Source: Pseudomonas putida (lineage in GTDB: Bacteria; Pseudomonadota; Gammaproteobacteria; Pseudomonadales; Pseudomonadaceae). Taken from it: a stretch of DNA of 64,000 bases. A program made the translations under genes and the position numbers. Under the pieces are notes generated by a model. It did no database searches, was not told where the DNA came from, and worked only from the letters and a program-made list of their open reading frames with translations. Shown one piece after another: positions 18,418 through 26,810 of this stretch. Where the stretch lies: contig NZ_CP018846.1 in the NCBI RefSeq assembly GCF_002025705.1, positions 4,393,501 to 4,457,500 of the forward strand, written 5' to 3'. How positions within the stretch are numbered: the first letter of the stretch is position 1; each line of letters starts with the position of its first letter.

Positions 18418-18942
18418 CTACAGACGCAAGCGCCCGCCGCGTCGGCGTGCCGTGGCCAGGCCGTGGGGCACCAGGCTGGAGCGGGTATGGGCATGGCAAA
18501 GGGCAATGGCCAGGGCGTCGGAGGCGTCGATCTGCGGCTTCTGGGTCAACTTGAGCAAATGCATGACCATCAGCATCACCTGCTCCTTGTTTGCCCCACC
18601 GCTGCCAGCGACCGCTTGCTTGACCTGAGTGGCACTGTACTCGGCGATTTCCAGGCCGGCTTCTGCGGCGGCAACGATGGCCGCCCCTCGGGCCTGGCCA
18701 AGCTTTAGCGCAGAGTCGGCGTTGCGTGCCATGAACACCCGTTCGATGCCCATGGTCACTGGGCCGTGCTGGGCGATGATTTCACTGACACCGCGAAAAA
18801 CGATCTGCAACCGCTCGGGCAACTCGCCGCTGCCGGTGCGGATGCAGCCCGACGCCACGTACTCGCAACCACGGGCAGTCTGGCGAACCACACCGTAGCC
18901 GGTGATGCGCGAGCCGGGGTCGATACCAAGAATCAGAGTCAT
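18418..18942 (-). CDS. ruvC: Crossover junction endodeoxyribonuclease RuvC
   Basis: A 174-residue resolvase that nicks Holliday junctions symmetrically. ILGIDPGSRITGYG holds the first catalytic Asp; AIERVF-type sequence (MGIERVFMARNADSALKLGQARG) and the C-terminal DASDALAIALCHAH hold the other acidic residues. The start at 18942 begins MTLILGIDPG; the in-frame extension to 18996 has no ribosome site. Confidence 0.96.
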   Translation of the reverse strand: MTLILGIDPGSRITGYGVVRQTARGCEYVASGCIRTGSGELPERLQIVFRGVSEIIAQHGPVTMGIERVFMARNADSALKLGQARGAAIVAAAEAGLEIAEYSATQVKQAVAGSGGANKEQVMLMVMHLLKLTQKPQIDASDALAIALCHAHTRSSLVPHGLATARRRGGRLRL

Positions 18943-18972
18943 AGCGCCTGCGAGTTCAAAATGTACCGGCCT

Positions 18973-19056
18973 ATTCACGGGCAAGCCCGCTCCCACAGAA
19001 ATCGCACCGCACTTGAACCGGGTGCAATACCTGTGGGAGCGGGCTTGCCCGCGAAA
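18973..19056. repeat. Inverted pair of P. putida-type REP elements
   Basis: Two REP sequences face each other: TTCACGGGCAAGCCCGCTCC from 18974 and its reverse complement type, GGGAGCGGGCTTGCCCGCGAA, from 19034. They lie between yebC and ruvC. Such pairs are common between genes in P. putida and may act in mRNA stability or as insertion hot spots. Confidence 0.88.
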
Positions 19057-19082
19057 AAGCCCTGTAAGCCAAGCGCAAAATC

Positions 19083-19829
19083 TTAGCCGAGTTTTTCCAT
19101 GATCTCGTCGGAGATCTGTGCATTGGAGTAGACGTTCTGCACGTCGTCCAGGTCTTCGAGCATGTCGATCAGCTTGAGCACCTTCTCGGCGCCCTCCTGA
19201 TCCAGCTCGGCACTGGTGGTCGGCTGCATGACGATTTCTGCGTCGGCGGCCTTGAAGCCCGCCTCTTCCAGCGCGTTACGCACGGCGTAGAAACTGTTGA
19301 ACGAGGTGAACACCTCGAACGAGCCATCGTCGTTGGCCACCACGTCGTCGGCATCGGCCTCCATCGCGGCTTCCATCAAGGCATCTTCGTCGATGCCCGG
19401 GGCGAAGCTGATCTGCCCCTTGCGCTCGAACAGATAGGCCACAGAGCCGTCGGTGCCAAGGTTGCCGCCACACTTGGTGAAGGCATGACGCACGGCGGCA
19501 GCGGTGCGGTTACGGTTGTCGGTCATGGCCTCGACCATGATCGCCACGCCACCCGGGCCGTAACCTTCGTAGCTGAGCTCTTCGACGTTGTCGCTTTCGT
19601 TGGTGCCAGCACCACGGGCCACGGCGCGATCGATGATGTCGCGACTCATGTTGGCGCCCAGGGCCTTGTCCAGCGCCAGGCGCAGACGCGGGTTGGAGCC
19701 CGGGTCGGCACCACCTTGCTTGGCGGCAACGGTCAGCTCACGGATCCACTTGGTGAAGATCTTGCCTCTCTTGGCATCCTGGCGCTCTTTGCGGTGCTTG
19801 ATGTTCGCCCACTTGGAATGACCAGCCAT
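19083..19829 (-). CDS. yebC: YebC/PmpR-family regulatory protein
   Basis: A 248-residue protein beginning MAGHSKWANIKHRK, the family signature. It is of full length with the three typical domains. YebC proteins have been described as DNA-binding regulators and more recently as translation factors that relieve ribosome stalling; the sequence does not decide between these. It lies between aspS and ruvC on the same strand. Confidence 0.95.
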   Translation of the reverse strand: MAGHSKWANIKHRKERQDAKRGKIFTKWIRELTVAAKQGGADPGSNPRLRLALDKALGANMSRDIIDRAVARGAGTNESDNVEELSYEGYGPGGVAIMVEAMTDNRNRTAAAVRHAFTKCGGNLGTDGSVAYLFERKGQISFAPGIDEDALMEAAMEADADDVVANDDGSFEVFTSFNSFYAVRNALEEAGFKAADAEIVMQPTTSAELDQEGAEKVLKLIDMLEDLDDVQNVYSNAQISDEIMEKLG

Positions 19830-19938
19830 AACGACTCCGAATCCTTGAAACAGAAACAGGTTCCGCCCCGAAGGGCGGAACGTGGAAATACTGCGCCGAA
19901 GCGCCGGGGCGCACCCGCCGGGATGCGCCCGGGGCCGA

Positions 19939-21714
19939 TTACTCGACCTTGGTCTGCTCGCGCAGACGAATGTGCAGCTCGCGCAGGGCCTTGGCGTCGA
20001 CCATGCCAGGGGCCTGGGTCATGACACACGCGGCGCTCTGGGTTTTCGGGAAGGCGATCACTTCACGGATCGACTGGGCGCCGGTCATCAGCATGACCAG
20101 GCGGTCCAGGCCGAAGGCCAGGCCACCGTGAGGCGGCGCACCGAACTTCAGCGCGTCGAGCAGGAAGCCGAACTTCTCTTCCTGTTCCTCTGCCTCGATG
20201 CCCAGCAGGCGGAATACCGCTTGCTGCATCTCCTTGCGGTGGATACGGATCGAACCGCCACCCAGCTCGGTACCGTTCAGGACCATGTCGTAGGCACGGG
20301 ACAGCGCGGTGGCCGGGTTGGCCTCGAGCTCTTCCGGGGTGCACTTCGGCGCGGTGAACGGGTGGTGCAGCGCGGTGAAGCTGCCGTCTTCGTTCTCTTC
20401 GAACATCGGGAAGTCGACCACCCACATCGGCGCCCACTCGCAGGTCAGCAGCTCGAAATCGTGGCCCAGGCGGATACGCAGCGCGCCCAGGGCTTCGCTG
20501 ACGACCTTGAACTTGTCGGCACCGAAGAACACGATGTCACCATCGACGGCGCCAACGCGGTCGAGGATGTTGTTGAGGTTGGCCTCAGGGATGTTCTTGA
20601 CGATCGGCGACTGCAGGCCCTCGACGCCTTTGGCGCGCTCGTTGACCTTGATGTAGGCCAGGCCCTTGGCACCGTAGATGCCGACGAACTTGGTGTACTC
20701 GTCGATCTTGCTGCGCGGCATGCTGGCACCGCCTGGCAGGCGCAGGGCGGTGACGCGGCACTTCGGATCGTTGGCCGGGCCGGCAAAGACCTTGAAGTCT
20801 ACGTCTTTCAGCTGGTCGGCAACGTCGACCAGTTCCAGCGGGATACGCAGGTCAGGCTTGTCGGAACCGTAGCGGCGCATGGCCTCTTCGAAGGTCATGT
20901 GCGGGAATTCGCCGAATTCCAGGTCCAGCACTTCCTTGAACAGCTTGCGGATCATGCTCTCGGTGAGGCCCATGATCTCGGCTTCGTCGAGGAAGCTGGT
21001 CTCGATGTCGATCTGGGTGAATTCCGGCTGGCGGTCAGCACGCAGGTCTTCGTCACGGAAGCACTTGGCGATCTGGTAGTAGCGGTCGAAACCGGCAACC
21101 ATCAGCAGCTGCTTGAACAGCTGAGGCGACTGCGGCAGGGCAAAGAAGCTGCCCGCGTGGGTACGGCTCGGCACCAGGTAGTCACGCGCGCCTTCAGGGG
21201 TGGCACGGGTGAGGATCGGAGTTTCGACGTCGAGGAAGCCGTTTTCATCGAGGAAGCGACGGATGCTGCTGGTGATGCGCGAACGCAGGCGCAGCTTGTC
21301 GGCCATTTCCGGGCGACGCAGGTCGATGAAGCGATAACGCAGGCGGGTTTCCTCGCCGACATCGGAGTATTCGTTCAGCGGGAACGGTGGGGTTTCCGCT
21401 TCGTTGAGCACGTTCAGCTGATAGCCGAGGATCTCGATGGCACCGGACGCCATGTTGGCGTTGACCGCGCCGTCCGGGCGCTTGCGCACCTTGCCGGTGA
21501 TCTGCACGACGTACTCGCTGCGCACGCGGTCGGCGGCGGCGAAGGTTTCGGCGCGATCCGGGTCGAACACGACCTGGGCCATGCCTTCGCGGTCACGGAT
21601 GTCGAGGAAGATCACCCCGCCGTGGTCGCGGCGACGATGGACCCAGCCGCAAAGGGTGACTTCCTGGCCGTCCAGGCTCTCGTTCAGTTGGCCGCAATAA
21701 TGGCTGCGCATCAT
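19939..21714 (-). CDS. aspS: Aspartyl-tRNA synthetase
   Basis: A 591-residue class II synthetase. The N-terminal OB-fold anticodon domain includes CGWVHRRRDHGGVIFLDIRD. The catalytic core shows motif 2 as the FRDEDLRADRQPEFTQID segment and motif 3 as GLAFGLDRLVML near the C-terminus. The insertion domain typical of bacterial AspRS is present. Some pseudomonad AspRS enzymes also charge tRNA-Asn; the sequence alone does not settle that here. The ATG pair at 21714/21711 leaves the exact start uncertain by one codon. Confidence 0.96.
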   Translation of the reverse strand: MMRSHYCGQLNESLDGQEVTLCGWVHRRRDHGGVIFLDIRDREGMAQVVFDPDRAETFAAADRVRSEYVVQITGKVRKRPDGAVNANMASGAIEILGYQLNVLNEAETPPFPLNEYSDVGEETRLRYRFIDLRRPEMADKLRLRSRITSSIRRFLDENGFLDVETPILTRATPEGARDYLVPSRTHAGSFFALPQSPQLFKQLLMVAGFDRYYQIAKCFRDEDLRADRQPEFTQIDIETSFLDEAEIMGLTESMIRKLFKEVLDLEFGEFPHMTFEEAMRRYGSDKPDLRIPLELVDVADQLKDVDFKVFAGPANDPKCRVTALRLPGGASMPRSKIDEYTKFVGIYGAKGLAYIKVNERAKGVEGLQSPIVKNIPEANLNNILDRVGAVDGDIVFFGADKFKVVSEALGALRIRLGHDFELLTCEWAPMWVVDFPMFEENEDGSFTALHHPFTAPKCTPEELEANPATALSRAYDMVLNGTELGGGSIRIHRKEMQQAVFRLLGIEAEEQEEKFGFLLDALKFGAPPHGGLAFGLDRLVMLMTGAQSIREVIAFPKTQSAACVMTQAPGMVDAKALRELHIRLREQTKVE

Positions 21715-21808
21715 GATGGTGGTTTCGCTTCTCGTGATTCGTGTATTCGTTGGAGGCCTTGGCCGCCCGGAGGGCTAATACTGCAAGACCCGGCTACTGC
21801 AATTCAAC

Positions 21809-22030
21809 TCAGTCGGCCTTGTCGCCGCCTGCCAGGTTCTTTTTCGCCCCGGTCTTGAAGTCGGTTTCGTACCAGCCATTGCCACTCAGGCGAAAACCGG
21901 GGACCGACAGCAGTTTCTTCAATGCCGGCGCCTGACAGGCCGGGCAGTCGGTCAGCGGCGCGGCGCTGATCTTCTGCAGCGCCTCCATCCGGTGATCGCA
22001 GGAAGCACATTGATAGTCATAAAGGGGCAT
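21809..22030 (-). CDS. FmdB-family zinc-ribbon protein
   Basis: A 73-residue protein starting MPLYDYQCASCDHRME, with a second cysteine pair CPACQAP, giving a CxxC...CxxC zinc ribbon. FmdB-type proteins are widespread and of unknown role. It lies upstream of aspS on the same strand with about 95 bases between them. Confidence 0.9.
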   Translation of the reverse strand: MPLYDYQCASCDHRMEALQKISAAPLTDCPACQAPALKKLLSVPGFRLSGNGWYETDFKTGAKKNLAGGDKAD

Positions 22031-22122
22031 GAACGTCTCTCGTCAACCACAACGCTGGCTGCCGGGGCAGCAAAAAGCGGGATTATATATGGTTAACCGA
22101 CACTGCGCAGCCCGCCGGGCGA

Positions 22123-22449
22123 TCAGCGTGCACTCGGCGGATCGAGCAGCCAGGCGACACAGATCACCCGGATCAGCCCGCTGAAGTTGCGCACCCCACC
22201 CTGACGCAGGTGCACTTCACGGTCGACATAAGACAGCACGGCACTGACTGAACACTGGTTCGCTGCGGCAATCTGCTCGAGGATACCCCAATACACCGCC
22301 TCCAGGCGCAGACAGGTGGAAAAACCATTCAACCGCACCGAACGCGACACGGGCTGAGTCTGCAACATGTCGAAATCGGCCTTGAACGGGTCGATGCACT
22401 GCTTGCCGGGCCAGCGCCCCATCCCCATCGCACACTTGATCGCTTGCAT
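22123..22449 (-). CDS. Ribbon-helix-helix domain protein
   Basis: A 108-residue protein whose middle (SRSVRLNGFSTCLRLEAVYW...LEQIAAANQCSVSAVLSYVDRE) matches the RHH_4 type of ribbon-helix-helix fold. It is likely DNA binding, but no target is known. AGGAAG lies seven bases before the ATG at 22449. No toxin-like partner adjoins it. Confidence 0.72.
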   Translation of the reverse strand: MQAIKCAMGMGRWPGKQCIDPFKADFDMLQTQPVSRSVRLNGFSTCLRLEAVYWGILEQIAAANQCSVSAVLSYVDREVHLRQGGVRNFSGLIRVICVAWLLDPPSAR

Positions 22450-22540
22450 CGCGCCACTTCCTCAGCTCAATCAACTGGGGCCCAATGAAGCGCCGAGCGC
22501 AGCGCTCGAAGCAGCGGCAAAACCTTCCCGCACAAACGAA

Positions 22541-22573
22541 AGGGCCCGGCTGATATGGATTCAGCCGGGCCCT
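22541..22573 (-). terminator. Terminator of dps
   Basis: A perfect 13-bp stem (22541-22553 with 22561-22573) with a seven-base loop. On the minus strand it is followed by TTTCGTTTG and lies just after the dps stop. Confidence 0.85.
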
Positions 22574-22599
22574 CACACAAGTCCTACACGATTAACCGA

Positions 22600-23073
22600 T
22601 CATTTACCGTCGAGCAGAACCCGCAGCATCCAGGCTGTCTTTTCATGCACCTGCATGCGCTGGGTCAGCAGATCAGCGGTAGGCTCATCGCTGACTTTGT
22701 CCACTACAGGGAAAATACTGCGGGCAGTACGCACCACTGCCTCCTGCCCCTGGACCAGTTGGCGGATCATTTCGTCGGCATGCGGCACACCCTCTTCCTC
22801 CTTGATCGAGGAGTGTCGTGCATAGAAAGCATAGGAGCCTGGTGCCGGGAAGCCCAGCGCGCGAATCCGTTCGGCGATCGAGTCGACCGCCAGCGCCAGT
22901 TCGTTGTACTGCTCTTCGAACATCAGGTGCAGGGTGCGGAACGACGGACCGGTGACGTTCCAGTGAAAGTTATGGGTTTTCAGATACAGCACGTAGGTAT
23001 CCGACAAGAGGCGGGAAAGCCCTTCGACGATGGACTTGCGATCTTCTTCGCTGATACCGATATCGATTGCCAT
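22600..23073 (-). CDS. dps: Dps-family ferritin-like DNA-protecting protein
   Basis: A 157-residue Dps/ferritin-like protein expected to form a 12-subunit shell that oxidises and stores iron, protecting DNA from peroxide. The interface ferroxidase ligands are visible in KTHNFHWNVTGPSF and the FEEQYNELALAVDSIAERIRALG segment. Start ATG at 23073 has AGGGGA six bases upstream; the longer in-frame reading to 23337 has no domain content. Confidence 0.92.
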   Translation of the reverse strand: MAIDIGISEEDRKSIVEGLSRLLSDTYVLYLKTHNFHWNVTGPSFRTLHLMFEEQYNELALAVDSIAERIRALGFPAPGSYAFYARHSSIKEEEGVPHADEMIRQLVQGQEAVVRTARSIFPVVDKVSDEPTADLLTQRMQVHEKTAWMLRVLLDGK

Positions 23074-23351
23074 GAAGTTCCCCTTTCCATAAGGCTTGAT
23101 GATCAAGCGGGCCCGACACACTGTATCAATACTTGGCGCAATGCGCCCATGACACAGGGCAAGCCATCGGTGCCTGCCGCCTGCGGTTTGAGATACCCCC
23201 GCCTTTGCTGTTAAATAGGCACGGTGCCACCCGTGCGGACAGTCATTGCCGGGTGCATAGGCTGGCCCACCACGTGTTCGCGCTTTACACCTCATGCGCA
23301 CCGTGCCGCCAGCTCTTCCTGTGATCGGCCTTATCAACTGTGAGCCAACCC

Positions 23352-23945
23352 ATGTTCAAGATCGTCCATCTGGTGACGGGCGTTGCGGCTTTGCTGCTAT
23401 CGCTCATGCCCAGCCTAAAACCCGACGCAACACCCTTCCTGCAGCAACCCGACGCGGTCTACCTGGCGCTGCTCGGCCTGCTCAACCTCCTGCTGGCCCC
23501 GGTCGTGCCGCTGTATTACCGCGGTGCGCGGCAACAGCTGCAATACCTGGCCTGCGCCCTGCTGGTGGTGGCCGTGGTCCTGCAGACCTTGACCCTGCTG
23601 GCACGCCCGGAAATGGGCAACCTGGCGGCGCTGGTCTGCGCCGCACTGGCCGTCGTCCTGCACCTGGTGGCGGGCTTCGCCCGTAGCAGCAAGAAAGTGC
23701 GCGCCAGCCAAGGCGCACCGCTGGAGGCCGGCAAGCGGGATACCGGCACGGTGAAGTGGTTCAACACCTCCAAGGGCTTCGGCTTCATTTCCCGCGATTC
23801 GGGTGACGACATCTTTGTCCACTTCCGGGCCATCCGCGGCGAGGGCCACCGCATTCTGGTCGAAGGCCAGCGCGTGGAGTTCTCGGTCATGCATCGCGAC
23901 AAAGGCCTGCAGGCCGAAGACGTGGTCGCGGTCAACCGACGCTGA
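23352..23945 (+). CDS. Membrane-anchored cold-shock-domain protein
   Basis: A 197-residue protein with two parts. The N-terminal ~110 residues hold four hydrophobic segments (VHLVTGVAALLLSL; AVYLALLGLLNLLLAPVVPL; YLACALLVVAVVLQTLTLLA; LAALVCAALAVVLHLVAG). The C-terminal ~65 residues are a cold-shock domain with RNP1 KGFGFIS and RNP2-like DIFVHF. Free CspA proteins bind single-stranded nucleic acid in the cytoplasm; here the domain would be tethered to the inner membrane. Start at ATG 23352 or GTG 23340 is unresolved, as neither has a clear ribosome site. Confidence 0.85.
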   Translation: MFKIVHLVTGVAALLLSLMPSLKPDATPFLQQPDAVYLALLGLLNLLLAPVVPLYYRGARQQLQYLACALLVVAVVLQTLTLLARPEMGNLAALVCAALAVVLHLVAGFARSSKKVRASQGAPLEAGKRDTGTVKWFNTSKGFGFISRDSGDDIFVHFRAIRGEGHRILVEGQRVEFSVMHRDKGLQAEDVVAVNRR

Positions 23946-23953
23946 CCCTGCAC

Positions 23954-23976
23954 AGCCCTGGGGCAACCCCAGGGCT
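23954..23976. terminator. Convergent hairpin
   Basis: AGCCCTGGGG and CCCCAGGGCT with a three-base loop sit between the convergent cold-shock and slyX genes. There is no long T-run. Confidence 0.6.
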
Positions 23977-23983
23977 GCCACCC

Positions 23984-24190
23984 TCAGTAGTGCGGCGGCG
24001 GCGCCTCTTCCCCTTCACTGCCGTATTGCCCGACCATTTCTTCATGACGCTTGATCAGCTCGGCCATTTGTAGCTGCAAGCGCTCGATGACCCGCCCCTG
24101 CTCGACCACCACATCATTCAGCGCCTGGATCGTGTCGTCCTGGAACGCCTGACGGGTTTCCAGTTCAATAATGCGCGACTCAAGCGACAT
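23984..24190 (-). CDS. slyX: SlyX-family protein
   Basis: A 68-residue, largely helical protein with a coiled-coil pattern (ESRIIELETRQAFQDDTIQALND, then IERLQLQMAELIKR) and a C-terminal PPPHY, the family hallmark. Function is unknown. It starts one base after the HIT gene ends, so the two are co-transcribed. Confidence 0.9.
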   Translation of the reverse strand: MSLESRIIELETRQAFQDDTIQALNDVVVEQGRVIERLQLQMAELIKRHEEMVGQYGSEGEEAPPPHY

Positions 24191-24191
24191 G

Positions 24192-24620
24192 TCAGGCCTC
24201 CTGGTAATCGAGAGCAAGGAGAGCAAGGAGTGCACGCACGCGCTGACGAATGGCATCCACCTGCTCCGGTGTGTACCCGACGGCAGGTACCTTGCCCCAG
24301 ACCGGCGCTGGCCAGGCTGCATCGCCATGGCGGCGAACGATCACATGCATGTGCAGCTGGCTGACCACGTTACCCAGGGTGGCAACGTTCATCTTGTCAG
24401 CCGCAAACTCATGCTTGAGCACTTCGGCCAGGTAGGTGGTTTCTTTCCACAGCTGCGCCTGGTCTTCCTGGCTCAAGTCGAACAGTTCGCTCACACCTGC
24501 GCGCTTGGGCACCAGGATAAACCATGGGTAGTTCGCATCCTTGCTGAGCAACAGACGGCACAGTGGGAAGTCGCCAAGGACCAGAGAGTCCTGCTGTAAA
24601 CGCGAATCCATATCAAACAC
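24192..24620 (-). CDS. HIT-domain nucleotide-binding protein
   Basis: A 142-residue histidine-triad protein. The motif reads SQLHMHVIVRR, where the first His of H-x-H-x-H is Gln and the middle and last His remain, as is common in this branch. Such proteins hydrolyse or transfer nucleotides; the substrate is unknown. A GTG at 24620 with GGAG seven bases upstream is preferred; a TTG at 24626 and ATG at 24611 are alternatives. Confidence 0.88.
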   Translation of the reverse strand: MFDMDSRLQQDSLVLGDFPLCRLLLSKDANYPWFILVPKRAGVSELFDLSQEDQAQLWKETTYLAEVLKHEFAADKMNVATLGNVVSQLHMHVIVRRHGDAAWPAPVWGKVPAVGYTPEQVDAIRQRVRALLALLALDYQEA

Positions 24621-24626
24621 AATCAA

Positions 24627-25360
24627 TCTCCAGCAATAAACCTATTGCGCCAAGGATACCCTGCTTCGCCCCAGCCGACATGCGCCAGGCGCAGGACTGC
24701 ACGCTTTAAGTTCATGAATCACCACGACTTGCACAACGCCGGTAACACAGCGCTACTTTTCGCACCAAAATGAGGCCACAAAAGTGTGCGGCAATACGCT
24801 TCTACCCACATCAATGACTCAGGATCAACAGTTGCCGGTAACACATTGACTTTTATGGCAGCTTTTTCTTTTAACGTACACATTCAACCTGGCACACCAT
24901 CAGACAACTCGCAGCCCGTGTTTTCGGCACTTTTCGACCTTTGCCAGCACGGCTTGTGAAAATTTCATGAACCGTTGTTAATTTTGAGCACGCTTGTTGC
25001 ATTCTCTTCACGCCAAGTCGGCACGGCACCTGCATAGACCAGGTGACGCGACAAATAACAACAGCGAAATTGGATACACCAGGGAGTTTCCCTAGCCGGA
25101 ATCTGTACTTACAGAATCGTTACGGCACTGGAACAGCGCTGGAGTTGTACGACCCAGTTAATCGGGGCGTGATTTGCGACATGGAAATACCTAAAAGCGA
25201 CATGGCCATAAAGTTCCCGAAATGGAGATTTTTGCCATATCGCCAACAACAGTCAGCGTGCTATACATTTCCGCCGACATAACAAGAAAGAGCTGCCCCA
25301 TATAACTAAAAGACTTGGGCGCAGCGGTACTCTTCCTAAAAACCAAAGGAGCAAATCACG
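24627..25360 (+). promoter_or_regulatory. Long AT-richer leader region of the porin gene
   Basis: A 734-base stretch with no supported gene. A 12-base direct repeat, GCCGGTAACACA, occurs at 24738-24749 and 24834-24845. The second copy abuts TTGACT (24846-24851), with a weak TTTTAA 17 bases on. AAATAACAACA at 25053-25063 and AACAAGAA near 25281 fit the A-rich catabolite-activity motif bound by Hfq/Crc in pseudomonads. Promoter and motif roles are inference. Confidence 0.4.
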
Positions 25361-26650
25361 ATGCGCGTGATGAAGTGGAGCATGATCGCCCTGGCCGTTG
25401 CGGCAGGGACCTCGCAGATGGCAGTGGCTTCGTCCCAGGACGATTCCAAGGGTTTCCTCGAAGACAGCAAGCTGAACGTCAAGACTCGCATGCTGTACTT
25501 CAGCCGTGACTTCCGTAACAACGAGCGCGACCCTATTACCGGCGATCGTCAGAGCCGCGTTGAAGAAACCGGCCTCGGCTTCCTCGGCACTTACGAGTCT
25601 GGCTTCACCCAAGGTGTGATCGGCGTGGGCGTCGATGCCATCGGCATGCTCGGCGTGAAACTGGACAGCGGCAAAGGTCGCCACAGCACCGGCCAGTTCC
25701 CGACTGACGCCGATGGCCGTGCGCAGGATGAGTTCTCCGAAGGCGGTGCAGCGGTCAAACTGCGCATCTCCGATACCGTGCTGAAAGTCGGCGACCAGTT
25801 CACTGCCATGCCAGTGCTCGCGACCGATGACAGCCGCTTGCTGCCAGAAGTGGCTCAGGGCGCGCTGATCACCAGCAACGAAATCAAAGGCCTGACCCTC
25901 AACGCCGGTCACTTCACCGCGCTGAACGCCCAGTCCGAAACTTTCCATGACAGCCTGCACCTGAAGCAAGCCGACGTTATCGGTGGCACTTACGCCTTCA
26001 CCGACAACCTGTCCACCAGCCTGTACTACTCCAAGGTCGAAGACTACTGGCGCAAGTACTACGCCAACGTTAACTGGGCGCTGCCGCTCTCGGACAAACA
26101 AGGTCTGGTGTTCGACTTCAACATCTATGACACCAAGAGCGATGGCCAAGGCCTGCAGCGCGCCGAGAAAGATGGCGTGACCAAGCTCGACAACCAGGCC
26201 TACAGCCTGTCGGGCGCTTACAACATCGGCGCCCACACCTTCACCCTGGCCTACCAGAAAGTGCACGGTGACGGCGACTACGGCTACGGTGTGGACGGTG
26301 GCGGTACCATCTTCCTGGCCAACTCCGTGGCCCGTTCCGACTTCAACGCCGAAGACGAGAAATCCTGGCAGGCTCGCTACGACCTGAACTTCGCCGAGTT
26401 CGGCGTGCCTGGCCTGACCTTCATGACCCGTTACGTGCGTGGTAGCGATGCCAACACCGGTTCCACCAGCAATGGCAAGGAATGGGAACGCGACGTGGAC
26501 GTCAAGTACGTGCTGCAGGAAGGCCCTGCCAAGGACCTGAGCTTCCGTGTCCGTCAGGCCACCTACCGCTCCAGCGATGGCGTTTACTACGGTTCGAGCT
26601 CGATCGACGAACTGCGCCTGATCGTCGAGTACCCGCTGAGCATCCTGTAA
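25361..26650 (+). CDS. OprD-family outer-membrane porin
   Basis: A 429-residue substrate-specific porin. The signal peptide covers about residues 1-24 (AVA-SSQ). The start FLEDSKLNVKTRMLYFSRDFR and the end DELRLIVEYPLSIL are typical of the family, which forms 18-stranded barrels for amino acids, peptides or aromatic acids. AAGGAG lies nine bases before the ATG. The exact substrate cannot be read from the sequence, so no member name is given. Confidence 0.92.
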   Translation: MRVMKWSMIALAVAAGTSQMAVASSQDDSKGFLEDSKLNVKTRMLYFSRDFRNNERDPITGDRQSRVEETGLGFLGTYESGFTQGVIGVGVDAIGMLGVKLDSGKGRHSTGQFPTDADGRAQDEFSEGGAAVKLRISDTVLKVGDQFTAMPVLATDDSRLLPEVAQGALITSNEIKGLTLNAGHFTALNAQSETFHDSLHLKQADVIGGTYAFTDNLSTSLYYSKVEDYWRKYYANVNWALPLSDKQGLVFDFNIYDTKSDGQGLQRAEKDGVTKLDNQAYSLSGAYNIGAHTFTLAYQKVHGDGDYGYGVDGGGTIFLANSVARSDFNAEDEKSWQARYDLNFAEFGVPGLTFMTRYVRGSDANTGSTSNGKEWERDVDVKYVLQEGPAKDLSFRVRQATYRSSDGVYYGSSSIDELRLIVEYPLSIL

Positions 26651-26676
26651 GCCTGGCTTATAGTGCCCCGCACCTG

Positions 26677-26706
26677 AAAAAGCCCGGCACACTCGCCGGG
26701 CTTTTT
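26677..26706. terminator. Terminator after the porin gene
   Basis: AGCCCGGC (26681-26688) pairs with GCCGGGCT (26695-26702), flanked by an A-run and TTTTTC. Confidence 0.85.
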
Positions 26707-26810
26707 CTTGGCTGACAACTGCCACGCCCTGGGGCATTCTGTACGCCTTCGTTTCGCCCCCGTACAATGCGGGGCTATTTCAACGTCTTAGGCAATCGAC
26801 ACGGCTAACC

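Noticed and set aside
19882..21858. 658-residue plus-strand frame opposite aspS
   Set aside because: aspS is certain on the minus strand; the plus frame is a GC-bias shadow without a known domain.
25253..26767. 504-residue minus-strand frame opposite the porin
   Set aside because: The porin has signal peptide, ribosome site and family ends; the antisense frame has none.
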